The notes beneath the pieces are model-generated. The model did no database searches. It worked only from the letters and a program-made list of their open reading frames with translations, and had not been told where the DNA came from. This document shows, in pieces, positions 19,279 to 27,196 of a DNA stretch of 64,000 bases (position 1 is its first letter; the number at the start of each line of letters is the position of its first letter). The position numbers and the translations under genes were made by a program. This DNA comes from Thermosynechococcaceae cyanobacterium Okahandja (GTDB taxonomy: Bacteria; Cyanobacteriota; Cyanobacteriia; Thermosynechococcales; Thermosynechococcaceae), in contig CP136945.1 in NCBI GenBank assembly GCA_041530395.1, positions 1,364,001 to 1,428,000 of the forward strand. The letters run 5' to 3'.

Positions 19279-20955
19279 ATGATTCAGCGTTGGCTAGGGG
19301 TTCGCTTTTGGGTGTGCCTGTGTCTGGGCGTTTTGCTTGTTGTTGGTGGTGCCCACTTACCGAGTATGGCTCAATCGGCAGCAACTGTCCCCGCTCCGGT
19401 AGCGGAGGTTGAGGGGTATCCGGTCACAATTGATGGGGAAGTCATTTTTGAGGTGCGCCATGGCCTCGGGTCGTTTAGTCCCCAAGAGCGGGCAGAAGCC
19501 ATTCGTCGCCGGATTTTGCAGGTGGCGGAGCAGGATGATATTCCAGTTGAAAGTATCACGATTAAGAAAGTGGGCGATCGCAATGAGGTGGCAATTGTCC
19601 AGGGCGATCGCCCCCTGTTAACGATCACGGCTGCTGATGCGGCTGAGCGCTTACTGAGCCAAGAGGCGGCGGCGATTGAACTGGTGCAGCGAATTCGCGA
19701 TGTGGTGGAGCAGTATCGTCAGGATCGGGCACCGCAACGCCTACTGCAAAATGTTGTCTATGCCGTATTGACAACTATTTTGACGATTATCCTCTGCTCG
19801 GTCATTGTGCGCGTGTCGGCCAAGATTTTTGTGCCTGTCACCCGCTGGGGGGCGCAGCGTATTCCACCCCTGCGGCTGCAAAACTTTGAAATTATTTCTA
19901 GGGAAGCTATTGAAACATGGTTGCTGCGGGTGTTGCAATTTGCACGCCTTTTTTTATTGCTATTTATTCTCTACCTTTACCTGACGTTTGTTTTTAATTT
20001 GTTTCCTTGGACTCGTGCCTTTGGCCAGAATTTTCTTAATCATTTTCTTTTTTCCCTTGAGTTGGTGTTCACCGGCATTGGCAACTATTTACCCAATCTG
20101 GTAGCGATCGCGGTCATTATTGCCATTACCTACTACATCCTCAAAGGAGTACGCGCCATTTTCTACGCCATTGAAACAGAGCGCCTAGTGATTCCGGGGT
20201 TTTACACCGACTGGGCAAAACCCACCTACAACCTGTTGCTGATTTTAATTGTGGCCATGGCGGCAGTGGTGGTGTTCCCCTACTTGCCGGGGTTTGACTC
20301 GCCTGCCTTTCGTGGCATTTCGGTATTTTTGGGGATTTTGTTTTCCTTGGGGTCAACCTCAGCCATTGCCAATGTTGTGGGTGGCGTGATCCTAATTTAC
20401 ACGCGCGCTTTCCAGCAAGGGGATCTCATTCAAATTGGCGATGTCCAAGGCATTGTGATCCAAAAAACCCTGCTGGTGACCCGGGTGTGTCGCCCGAACA
20501 ACCAAGTGGTGACCATCCCCAACTCCTCGCTTCTAAATAGCAATGTGACCAACCTCTCGGTGGCTATTCGTGAACTCGACCGTCCCTTAATTTTGCAAAC
20601 CACCATTACCCTAGGCTATGACGTGCCCTGGCGGGAGGTCTATGCGGCCATGATCGAAGCGGGACGGCGCACCCCCAGCATTCTTGAGGATCCGGCTCCC
20701 TTTGTCTGGCAAACGGCTCTGAATGACTATCACATTAGCTACCAACTCAACGCCTATACCCGCGATTGGCCGCGGGTGCCATGGATTCTCTCGGAACTGC
20801 ACGAACACCTACAGGATGCCTGTAACGAGGCGGGCATTGAAATTATGTCCCCCAGTTACTTGGCTCTGCGGGATGGCAACACCAGCACCATGCCCGGCAA
20901 GTATCTGGGCGATGACTACCAACCCCCGGGTTTTCGCGTTGTCTTACCGAAGTAG
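19279..20955 (+). CDS. MscS-family mechanosensitive channel with N-terminal periplasmic domain
   Basis: Layout: signal peptide (residues 1-33 from this start, ending near SMAQSAA); a 130-residue soluble domain with VEGYPVTIDGEVIFEVR and AAAIELVQRIRDVVEQYRQD; several membrane helices from about residue 165; then the MscS core with SLGSTSAIANVVGGVILIYTRAFQQGDLIQIGDVQGIV and IPNSSLLNSNVTNLS, and a C-terminal cytoplasmic cage domain. This is the larger cyanobacterial YbdG/YnaI-like type with a periplasmic extension. A GTG at 19237 would add 14 residues; the ATG at 19279 puts the signal peptide at the N-terminus and is preferred. The 3' end overlaps convergent cofG by 12 bases. Confidence 0.88.
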   Translation: MIQRWLGVRFWVCLCLGVLLVVGGAHLPSMAQSAATVPAPVAEVEGYPVTIDGEVIFEVRHGLGSFSPQERAEAIRRRILQVAEQDDIPVESITIKKVGDRNEVAIVQGDRPLLTITAADAAERLLSQEAAAIELVQRIRDVVEQYRQDRAPQRLLQNVVYAVLTTILTIILCSVIVRVSAKIFVPVTRWGAQRIPPLRLQNFEIISREAIETWLLRVLQFARLFLLLFILYLYLTFVFNLFPWTRAFGQNFLNHFLFSLELVFTGIGNYLPNLVAIAVIIAITYYILKGVRAIFYAIETERLVIPGFYTDWAKPTYNLLLILIVAMAAVVVFPYLPGFDSPAFRGISVFLGILFSLGSTSAIANVVGGVILIYTRAFQQGDLIQIGDVQGIVIQKTLLVTRVCRPNNQVVTIPNSSLLNSNVTNLSVAIRELDRPLILQTTITLGYDVPWREVYAAMIEAGRRTPSILEDPAPFVWQTALNDYHISYQLNAYTRDWPRVPWILSELHEHLQDACNEAGIEIMSPSYLALRDGNTSTMPGKYLGDDYQPPGFRVVLPK

Positions 20956-21915
20956 CAGCGGCAAGCGTTCCTGCACTGTCCTGACACGGGTTTGTAGGGG
21001 CGGTGCCAACCAAGGGATGTACTGCGGATAAATGGGGAGGCGCGGGCGTAACCGCCAGCCCCACTGCCGCAACTGTTCTGTGAGGATCCCTACAGCCGTG
21101 TGGGGATAGTCCGGGTTGACGTGATCCAGCGGCACAATACCCCCCAAGTCCCGCGCTCCTGCGGCTAAACAGGCGCGTAACATCTCAGGATGGGTGACGA
21201 GGTTGGCAGGAACTTGCAGGGTGATGCCTTCCGGCAGGAGCGATCGCGCCAACGCAACCACCTGCGGCAATTGAGTGAGATTAAAGGGGGGGAGTAACGG
21301 CTGACGACCCGGGCTATAGGGTTGCAAAATAACTTCCTGAATGTGCCCCCACCGCCGATGAGCCGCCCCAATGACCGCCAGCGAGTCCCGCCAATCCTCA
21401 GGGGATTCGCCAATACCCAAGAGTAGCCCCGTTGTAAAGGGAATGCCCAGTTCACCGGCCTGTTCCAGTTGCGCCTGCCGCAGATGCGGGTCTTTGGTGG
21501 GGGCGTGGCGATGCACCGTCTGCCGGAGGGTGGGGGTCATTTGCTCGAGCATCAGCCCCATGGACACATTGACCTGTTTAAGATAGGCCATTTCTGAGCG
21601 CGTCAGCGGCCCCGCATTGGTGTGGGGCAAAAAGCCATACTCTAAGGCCAACTCCGCCAAGCGGTAAAGATGCTGCACCCAGCGGTCGCGCTGTGGGCTA
21701 TCGGGGGCAACTTCGCCACTGAGGATCAGAATTTCTGACACCTGGTGTGGGTCTAGGGTGGCCAACTGGTGGGCGGCGGCCTCAAGACTCAGCCAGCCGC
21801 TCGTCCCAATATCGCGGCGGAAATTACAGTAGCTACAACGGTTAAAGCACTCGTAGGTCGGCACAAGGGTAAAGGCAGGACTGTAGGTCACTGGTGCCGA
21901 TTGAAAAAGTGTCAT
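20944..21915 (-). CDS. cofG: 7,8-didemethyl-8-hydroxy-5-deazariboflavin synthase subunit CofG
   Basis: A radical SAM enzyme: the 4Fe-4S motif is C-x3-C-x2-C (Cys23, Cys27, Cys30 in YECFNRCSYCNF), followed by ILILSGEVAPDSP and HTNAGPLTRSEMAYLKQVNVSMGLMLEQ, diagnostic of CofG. Together with CofH it makes the deazaflavin F0 (8-HDF), which in cyanobacteria serves as the antenna of DNA photolyases. cofH is not in the window. At 323 residues it is full length. The C-terminus overlaps the convergent MscS gene by 12 bases. Confidence 0.93.
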   Translation of the reverse strand: MTLFQSAPVTYSPAFTLVPTYECFNRCSYCNFRRDIGTSGWLSLEAAAHQLATLDPHQVSEILILSGEVAPDSPQRDRWVQHLYRLAELALEYGFLPHTNAGPLTRSEMAYLKQVNVSMGLMLEQMTPTLRQTVHRHAPTKDPHLRQAQLEQAGELGIPFTTGLLLGIGESPEDWRDSLAVIGAAHRRWGHIQEVILQPYSPGRQPLLPPFNLTQLPQVVALARSLLPEGITLQVPANLVTHPEMLRACLAAGARDLGGIVPLDHVNPDYPHTAVGILTEQLRQWGWRLRPRLPIYPQYIPWLAPPLQTRVRTVQERLPLLLR

Positions 21916-21952
21916 GTGTCGTTATGTACCGCCGATGCTCTAAGATTATCTT

Positions 21953-22026
21953 GAACTTAGTGAGGAGTGATTCGCAAACAAAAGTCTCGGGGTCGAAACA
22001 CGGCAAGACTCCCGAGGCTTTTTATT
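21953..22026 (+). ncRNA. candidate Yfr2-family small RNA
   Basis: The gap between cofG and rsmD holds an independent transcription unit signature. A -10-like TAAGAT lies at 21941-21946. About 13 bases on is AGTGAGGAGT (21959-21968), the complement of the ACUCCUCAC core of cyanobacterial Yfr1. Next comes a hairpin (CTCGGG at 21986-21991 with CCCGAG at 22011-22016) whose loop contains CGAAACA, and then a T-rich run (22019-22026). Yfr2-type RNAs are short, end in a terminator, carry xGAAACA loops and are reported as partners of Yfr1. The family label is by feature match, not by alignment. Confidence 0.55.
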
Positions 22027-22072
22027 TTGGTCTTCTGGTTGCTCTATCACGTCTAAGATTGCCCCTCCTGTT

Positions 22073-22627
22073 ATGTCCCTGCGCATCTCCGGTCAGCGAT
22101 CGCTCAAAACAGTTACCGGACATCGTACCCGCCCCACGAGTGCCAAGGTGCGCCAAGCAGTTTTTAATATTTGGCAAGGGCGAATTCACGGCTGCCGCTG
22201 GTTAGACCTGTGTGCCGGTACCGGTGCCATGGGAGCCGAGGCGCTCTTGCGGGGTGCCCAATGGGTGGTTGGTATCGAACATTCCGCCGCTGCCTGTCAA
22301 GTGATCCGCCAAAACTGGCAAGCGGTCGCACGACCCGAGCAACACACCGTCATTTTAAGGGGGGATGTGTGCCAAAAGCTGCCGCAGTTGCCCCTTCCCG
22401 AATTTGACCTCATTTACTTTGACCCCCCCTACAACAGCAACCTTTATTTGCCGGTGCTAGAACGCCTTTGGCAGCAGCAGTGCTTAGCGGTAGGGGGCGA
22501 AATCGCGGTGGAATGCCGCACAACGTCTGCGCCAGATTTAGGGGCGATCGCCCAAATCGGCTGGCAGCAGCAACGGGTGAAAACCTACGGCAGCACCATG
22601 TTGATTCTGCTTCAGCCCGCGTCGTAG
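22073..22627 (+). CDS. rsmD: 16S rRNA (guanine(966)-N(2))-methyltransferase RsmD
   Basis: The 184-residue protein shows the RsmD pattern: an N-terminal SLRISGQRSLKTVTGHRTRPTSAKVRQAVFN-like segment that binds rRNA, the SAM site LDLCAGTGAMGAEALLRGA, and the N-methyltransferase motif IYFDPPYNS. It methylates G966 of 16S rRNA in 30S assembly. The ATG at 22073 gives the usual N-terminus. It is on the plus strand after the Yfr2-like RNA; that RNA's terminator separates the two. Confidence 0.92.
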   Translation: MSLRISGQRSLKTVTGHRTRPTSAKVRQAVFNIWQGRIHGCRWLDLCAGTGAMGAEALLRGAQWVVGIEHSAAACQVIRQNWQAVARPEQHTVILRGDVCQKLPQLPLPEFDLIYFDPPYNSNLYLPVLERLWQQQCLAVGGEIAVECRTTSAPDLGAIAQIGWQQQRVKTYGSTMLILLQPAS

Positions 22628-22761
22628 CCCTCGGTATCCAACGTAAACATTTGTTGCCCTAAATTCTCGTCACTGTTAAGAGTTACTGAATTTCTCTGAG
22701 GCTGACAATTTTGCAGTGATAGATTCAAGCTGTACCCTCATTTTGTGGTGAGCTTTGGAAC

Positions 22762-23445
22762 ATGAACCAGAACCTCACTCGCCTTGCTATACCGATTGTC
22801 CTGCTGTTAAGCACGACTCCAGTTGCCAGTGCCCTTCCGCGGGGGGGGTTTGGTGGAGGCTTTGGTGGATTTCGTGCCCCCTCCTTCAATGCTGAGCGCA
22901 ACTTTAGTAACCGCTTTGCGGATGTTCATCCCACGGCGAACTGGGATAACCGGATTAACACAATTAATCCTAATATTCGCACCATTGACAACCGCCCGAT
23001 TGATAGCGACAACATCAATAGCAACCGAATTAACATCAATAACAGCGGCAATATTGTGAATTGGAATCGGAACAATAATGTCATTGTTAATCCCAACTGG
23101 AATCGCGGTAACTGGTGGTGGCATGGCGGCAACCCGTGGTACCCCAACCCGGCCTATTGGGGGGGTGGGTTTTGGGGCAACCTAGCGGTGGGTGTAACCT
23201 CTGCTGCGGTGGCCGGGGCGGTTGCCGGTAGCGTTGCGGGCAGCAGTAGTCCAACGGTGGTGGTCAATAGTCCGGGTGGTCAATTGCTGAGCACCTATGG
23301 GTTAGTTCAAGTGCCCTGTAGCGGCAATGTTGTTGTCATTTACGGGCCTTCAAGCAGCGTGGTGTGTGCCCAGCCCACCAGTGCCGTTCCTGCGGGGAGT
23401 TACACGATTGACAGCAATAGTTTGTCCCTCATTCCTGCCTATTGA
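22762..23445 (+). CDS. secreted Asn/Gly-rich protein of unknown function
   Basis: Residues 1-25 form a signal peptide (IPIVLLLSTTPVASALP). A Gly/Phe-rich segment (RGGFGGGFGGFRAP) follows, then about 60 residues dominated by Asn, Ile and Asp (NRINTINPNIRTIDNRPID and similar), a Trp/Tyr/Gly-rich patch (NRGNWWWHGGNPWYPN), a small hydrophobic Ala/Gly/Val segment near residue 150, and a C-terminal domain with two Cys. It may be a surface or outer-membrane protein. The stop codon TGA is the TGA inside the TTGAAC left-end target of IS copy A2, so the insertion kept the reading frame's end intact. Confidence 0.75.
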   Translation: MNQNLTRLAIPIVLLLSTTPVASALPRGGFGGGFGGFRAPSFNAERNFSNRFADVHPTANWDNRINTINPNIRTIDNRPIDSDNINSNRININNSGNIVNWNRNNNVIVNPNWNRGNWWWHGGNPWYPNPAYWGGGFWGNLAVGVTSAAVAGAVAGSVAGSSSPTVVVNSPGGQLLSTYGLVQVPCSGNVVVIYGPSSSVVCAQPTSAVPAGSYTIDSNSLSLIPAY

Positions 23446-24923
23446 ACAAAATCCGGCGCACTCTCGAACCTCGCGTTAGCAGGTTGGCGTCAAGGCGGGA
23501 ATATATATCAGCACTATCGTAGTACAATAGCTCGATGATAAACCGAACGCCTATCATTCGTACGGATAAATGGAGCCTCAACCCAACGGCACAACAGCGA
23601 ACACTGTTTGCCGAAACGGTTCAGGTTTATCGTCGTTTGTGCAGGTACTTAATAGGCGTCATCTACACGCACTGGTCACAGTTGGGAGGATTATCGAATC
23701 AGCACGTTATTCCTGCCGTAGAACGACTCATTCACCAAACGGCTCGAAACCCGAATGTGAAATACCCATCGTTTGATAGGGTATTTTACAAATTTCCGAG
23801 CTACTACCGCAGGGCGGCCATTGCTTTTGCGGTTGGGCAGGTGAGCAGCTTTGTGACTCGTTATCAGGAATGGCAGTCAGGCAGCCGTCATCGGAGGGAC
23901 GCGAAACCGCCAACTCTGAAGGCGGATGCCAAGTGCTACCCCGTCCTATACCGAGGACAGTGCTACAAGCTGCATGGCTACGACCATGTGGAGATTAAGG
24001 TGTTTACGGGGTCTGACTGGATTTGGACGACGGTTCAGATCTCAGGCCTGAGAGAGCGGCACACAGTAGATAGCAATAAACAGCTATCGCCCTCGCTCGT
24101 TTTCGACAAGAGAGCCTGTCATCTCTCGGTTCCTTTCGAGTGTCATCCAGAAAAGCGACAGCCCGATAAAAACGTGGTTGCCGTCGATTTGGGTATCAAC
24201 ACCACGGCAACGGTTTCAGTGGTTACCTTCGACGGTACTGTAATCCATCGGGAATTTATTCACCCTAGAAGAGACATAGACCGCAGGGATAAACGACTGA
24301 AATCGGTGTCAGTCAGAGCAAGTAAGACGATGGGCAACGGTGGAAGACTCCACAAGGGGTTCTGTGCCAATACCTATCGAAAATGCCGTCATATCAACCG
24401 ACAAATTGCACATCTTGTCTCGAAGCGAATCGTACAAATTGCCAAAGCATTCAACACTGAGGCAATCGTCTTTGAGAACCTGAAAGGATGGAAGGCAACA
24501 GGTGGACGGAAACGCTCTACCTTGCGTCAACGCTTTCATGGTTGTCTCAAAGCGGTGATTCGTCATTATAGCGAGATGAAATGGCAAGAGGTTGGTGGCA
24601 AGACAATGGATGTGATTGCTGCCTACACGTCTAGGCTTGCCTACGATGGCTCTGGAGTGGTGCAGCGTGAGTCGAACAACTATGCTCTGGCAACATTCAC
24701 CTCTGGTAAGCGCTACAACTGCGACCTAAATGGCAGTCAGAATATTGCTGCCAGAGGAATCCTGAAGCTCACTCGCAGAAATGACAGTGAGGAGCGTTCC
24801 AGCAAACGTTCTGGACGTTCGCCCAGAAGCTGGGCTTGTCTGTGTGACCTATGGGCTACTCAGATAGCTATAGGTTAGCACCGACACCCCCACCTCGCAC
24901 CAGCAGGTGGGGTGAGCTTCATC
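23442..24923 (+). mobile_element. IS200/IS605-family element, tnpB only, copy A2
   Basis: This is the second 1482-base copy of the element at 7323-8804, here on the plus strand. The left end TTGAAC overlaps the stop codon of the upstream gene, and the right end is CTTCATC at 24917-24923. The right-end hairpin is CCCCCACCT (24887-24895) with AGGTGGGG (24905-24912). By eye the copies differ in three bases within a seven-base stretch of codons 38-39 and one silent base before the stop. The near identity means recent duplication. The presumptive guide, the flank just past 24923, differs from that of copy A1. Confidence 0.87.
23535..24878 (+). CDS. tnpB: TnpB-family RNA-guided nuclease without zinc ribbon (copy A2)
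   Basis: Same protein as at 7368-8711 except Tyr38 in place of Gln38. RuvC residues Asp218, Glu314 and Asp397 are kept; the four-Cys zinc ribbon between the last two motifs is replaced by LAYDGSG and KRYNCDLN. The ORF is intact and both copies preserve all motifs, which suggests the protein is functional despite the missing ribbon. It is flanked by native genes read in the same direction. Confidence 0.85.
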   Translation: MINRTPIIRTDKWSLNPTAQQRTLFAETVQVYRRLCRYLIGVIYTHWSQLGGLSNQHVIPAVERLIHQTARNPNVKYPSFDRVFYKFPSYYRRAAIAFAVGQVSSFVTRYQEWQSGSRHRRDAKPPTLKADAKCYPVLYRGQCYKLHGYDHVEIKVFTGSDWIWTTVQISGLRERHTVDSNKQLSPSLVFDKRACHLSVPFECHPEKRQPDKNVVAVDLGINTTATVSVVTFDGTVIHREFIHPRRDIDRRDKRLKSVSVRASKTMGNGGRLHKGFCANTYRKCRHINRQIAHLVSKRIVQIAKAFNTEAIVFENLKGWKATGGRKRSTLRQRFHGCLKAVIRHYSEMKWQEVGGKTMDVIAAYTSRLAYDGSGVVQRESNNYALATFTSGKRYNCDLNGSQNIAARGILKLTRRNDSEERSSKRSGRSPRSWACLCDLWATQIAIG

Positions 24924-24965
24924 CACTGCTTATCCTTTTCTGTTCATGCTGTTAACGAGGCGATT

Positions 24966-25412
24966 ATGCAACTGTTTACCTCCTTTGCTCTGAGTACACT
25001 TTTGGGTACGGCTCTGATGGTCACACCTGCCATGGCACGTGGTTTTGTGAGTGTTGTCTCGGAGACAGGTGAGACCACCGAGTACGAGCATGTTCAGGTC
25101 ACCCATACGGGCGATCGCCTCGTGCTCAGCGGCAGCCGCGAGTCCGGCATGACCGAAACCCTCACCATTCAAAAGGCGCAATGTGTGAAGGATGGCGGGG
25201 TGCAGTTTTGCTCCGGTGGCACCGTTAGCCTTGAGCATTACCGGGTGACCGAAGTGATTCAATATACGAACTTGGCGGTTTATACCAATACGGGTAGTAC
25301 CCCCGCCCAAGTGCCGGGCACCCTCGTGACCCTTGGCCCCAATACCTTTATGCTGGAGCTAAAAACCGTTAAGGGAACCTATATTTCAGCCTTTGGCGAG
25401 TTTGATCGTTAG
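24966..25412 (+). CDS. small secreted protein, unknown function
   Basis: From the ATG at 24966 the protein has 148 residues with a clear signal peptide (FALSTLLGTALMVTPAMARG). The mature part is beta-rich with two Cys (KAQCVKDGGVQFCSGG). An in-frame start at 24912 would lie in the IS right end and is discarded. The gene begins 42 bases past IS copy A2, so its promoter may be partly replaced. It converges with the cupin gene (22 bases between stops). No family recognised. Confidence 0.72.
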   Translation: MQLFTSFALSTLLGTALMVTPAMARGFVSVVSETGETTEYEHVQVTHTGDRLVLSGSRESGMTETLTIQKAQCVKDGGVQFCSGGTVSLEHYRVTEVIQYTNLAVYTNTGSTPAQVPGTLVTLGPNTFMLELKTVKGTYISAFGEFDR

Positions 25413-25434
25413 ACCCACCGGGCAGGCCGTGTTC

Positions 25435-25854
25435 TTATCCCCAGCCTTCAATCGTTACATCCACGCGATCGTCCTCGTGGGCAAGGGGCGCAATATTCAG
25501 GTAGTACAGGGGGCGATCGGGGGACAAATTGCGCAGCCAATGGAGGCACTGAGCATCTACATGGACGTAGGAACCTGTTTCAACGGGGGTGCGAATGAGG
25601 GCGGTGGCCGCCACGGCATTGGCAGGGGGGGTCATGGGGCAGGTAATGAGTTCACCCACCCCCGCCACAATTAAAAAAACATCGTCACCGCGATGGTGGT
25701 AGTGGGGATAGTTGGCTTGCCCCGGCTCAATACGATAAAGGCTAGAGGCCAGTTCGGGATTGTGATGATCGAGGGGACAAACGGCATAGCCGGGTCGTTT
25801 GGGAATCCACGTTTGACAATGCTCAACCAAGTCTGGAAAGGAAAAAACCACCAT
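25435..25854 (-). CDS. cupin-domain protein
   Basis: A 139-residue single-domain cupin. The metal-binding first motif is YPHYHHRGDDVFLIVAGVGEL (H-x-H...E-type) and the second is VHVDAQCLHWLRNLSPDRPLYYLNI. The family includes dioxygenases, isomerases and sugar-binding proteins, so no reaction can be named. Monocistronic and divergent from dapB with about 100 bases between starts. Confidence 0.78.
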   Translation of the reverse strand: MVVFSFPDLVEHCQTWIPKRPGYAVCPLDHHNPELASSLYRIEPGQANYPHYHHRGDDVFLIVAGVGELITCPMTPPANAVAATALIRTPVETGSYVHVDAQCLHWLRNLSPDRPLYYLNIAPLAHEDDRVDVTIEGWG

Positions 25855-25956
25855 AATTGTCTAAGGGCAAGGGCTGAATTTTTGGGTATGCGCTTATTGT
25901 ATCGCCAAGCGATCGCGCTATCCTAGCAAGGCGGTGACCTAACCTTGGAGTTGTGA

Positions 25957-26772
25957 ATGAGTATGCCAATCCCCGTGATTGTTGTGGGCGCGTTGGGTAA
26001 AATGGGGCGCGAGGTTGTCAAGGCCGTGCAGCAGGCTCCGGATACTCAACTCTACGCGGCTGTGGATCGTCAACGCAGTGGTGAGGATGTTGGCGACGTT
26101 TTGGGATTGGGGACGCTGGAGGTTTCCCTTAGCAGTAGCCTACAGGAGGTGTGCGTGGCTGCCGCCCAAGAAAAGCAGCCGGTGGTCATGGTGGACTTTA
26201 CCCACCCCCAAGTGGTCTATGAGCATGTGCGGATGGCCATTGCCTACGGCGTTTATCCCGTGGTGGGGACAACGGGTCTGAGCGCCGAGCAGATTGCCGA
26301 TCTGGCCGATTTTGCCGATAAGGCGGAGATGGGGGGAGTCATTGCCCCCAACTTTTCCATTGGCATGGTATTGCTGCAAGAAGCGGCCATTCGCGCCAGT
26401 CAGCACTTTGATTATGTGGAAATTATTGAGCTACACCACAACCAAAAGGCGGATGCCCCCAGTGGCACTGCACTCCAAACCGCCCAGCGCTTGGCGGAGT
26501 TGGGCAAATCCTTTAACCCGCCCCAAGTGACAGAAACAGAAGATCTGGCCGGTGCCCGCGGCGCTCACGCCAGTGGTGATATTCGCATTCACAGTGTGCG
26601 GCTGCCGGGGTTGATTGCCCACCAAGAAGTCATTTTTGGCGCACCCGGACAAGTCTATACACTACGCCATGACACCAGCGATCGCCAGTGCTATATGCCG
26701 GGGGTTCTCTTAGCGGTGCGGAAAGTGCCCCAGCTTAAGCGCTTGATCTACGGCCTAGAAAAATTGCTATAA
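25957..26772 (+). CDS. dapB: 4-hydroxy-tetrahydrodipicolinate reductase
   Basis: DapB reduces hydroxy-tetrahydrodipicolinate with NAD(P)H in the lysine/diaminopimelate pathway. The Rossmann motif is [16 protein letters not shown], the DapB signature is [20 protein letters not shown] (catalytic His and Lys), and GTTGLS and [11 protein letters not shown] match the family core. At 271 residues it is full length. GGAG lies upstream of the ATG at 25957. Confidence 0.96.
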   Translation: MSMPIPVIVVGALGKMGREVVKAVQQAPDTQLYAAVDRQRSGEDVGDVLGLGTLEVSLSSSLQEVCVAAAQEKQPVVMVDFTHPQVVYEHVRMAIAYGVYPVVGTTGLSAEQIADLADFADKAEMGGVIAPNFSIGMVLLQEAAIRASQHFDYVEIIELHHNQKADAPSGTALQTAQRLAELGKSFNPPQVTETEDLAGARGAHASGDIRIHSVRLPGLIAHQEVIFGAPGQVYTLRHDTSDRQCYMPGVLLAVRKVPQLKRLIYGLEKLL

Positions 26773-26805
26773 CCCCCCAGCCCCGGAGCACAACCCCGCA
26801 GAAAC

Positions 26806-26834
26806 TTGACAGAACTTGCGTTGTGTGATAGATT
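26806..26834 (+). promoter_or_regulatory. sigma-70 promoter with ideal spacing
   Basis: TTGACA at 26806-26811 and TAGATT at 26829-26834 are separated by exactly 17 bases. This is an almost consensus housekeeping promoter directly upstream of the small coiled-coil gene, whose Shine-Dalgarno (AGGAGG, 26862-26867) is also perfect. Strong, constitutive expression is expected. Confidence 0.7.
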
Positions 26835-26872
26835 TTTATCTATGGAAAGTATCTGGCTATCAGGAGGATGTT

Positions 26873-27157
26873 ATGTCCGACCGATTAACCTATCAAGGCG
26901 AAATGGAAACCAAGTTGCAGCAGCTTGGTGCCCAACTCGACCAGCTTAAAGCGAAGGCAGATCAAGCCAGCGAGGATGTAAAAGCAGAAATTGAGAACAA
27001 AATTGCCGCCTTAAACGCGAAACGCGAAGAAATTGCCAAGCAGTTTGCAGACCTGAAAGGGGCTAGTGATGATGCTTGGGAAACGCTAAAGGCGGGCTTT
27101 CAAAGTGCATGGGATGAGTTAAATAGCGCCTTTGCAGAAGCAGCCAGCAAGTTTTGA
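26873..27157 (+). CDS. small helical coiled-coil protein
   Basis: A 94-residue, very hydrophilic, Lys/Glu/Ala-rich protein that should form one long amphipathic coiled coil (heptads such as LQQLGAQLDQLKAKADQASEDVKAEIE up to about residue 60; sequence abbreviated to its pattern). The C-terminal part (WETLKAGFQSAWDELNSAF) is amphipathic with Trp. It resembles apolipoprotein- or LEA-like stress proteins, but no family is assigned. The start is fixed by AGGAGG six bases upstream; the longer in-frame ORF from 26816 has no such site and overlaps the promoter. Confidence 0.78.
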   Translation: MSDRLTYQGEMETKLQQLGAQLDQLKAKADQASEDVKAEIENKIAALNAKREEIAKQFADLKGASDDAWETLKAGFQSAWDELNSAFAEAASKF

Positions 27158-27196
27158 GGAGATTACCCTAGGGTCAAAAAAGGACTATCAGCTAGG

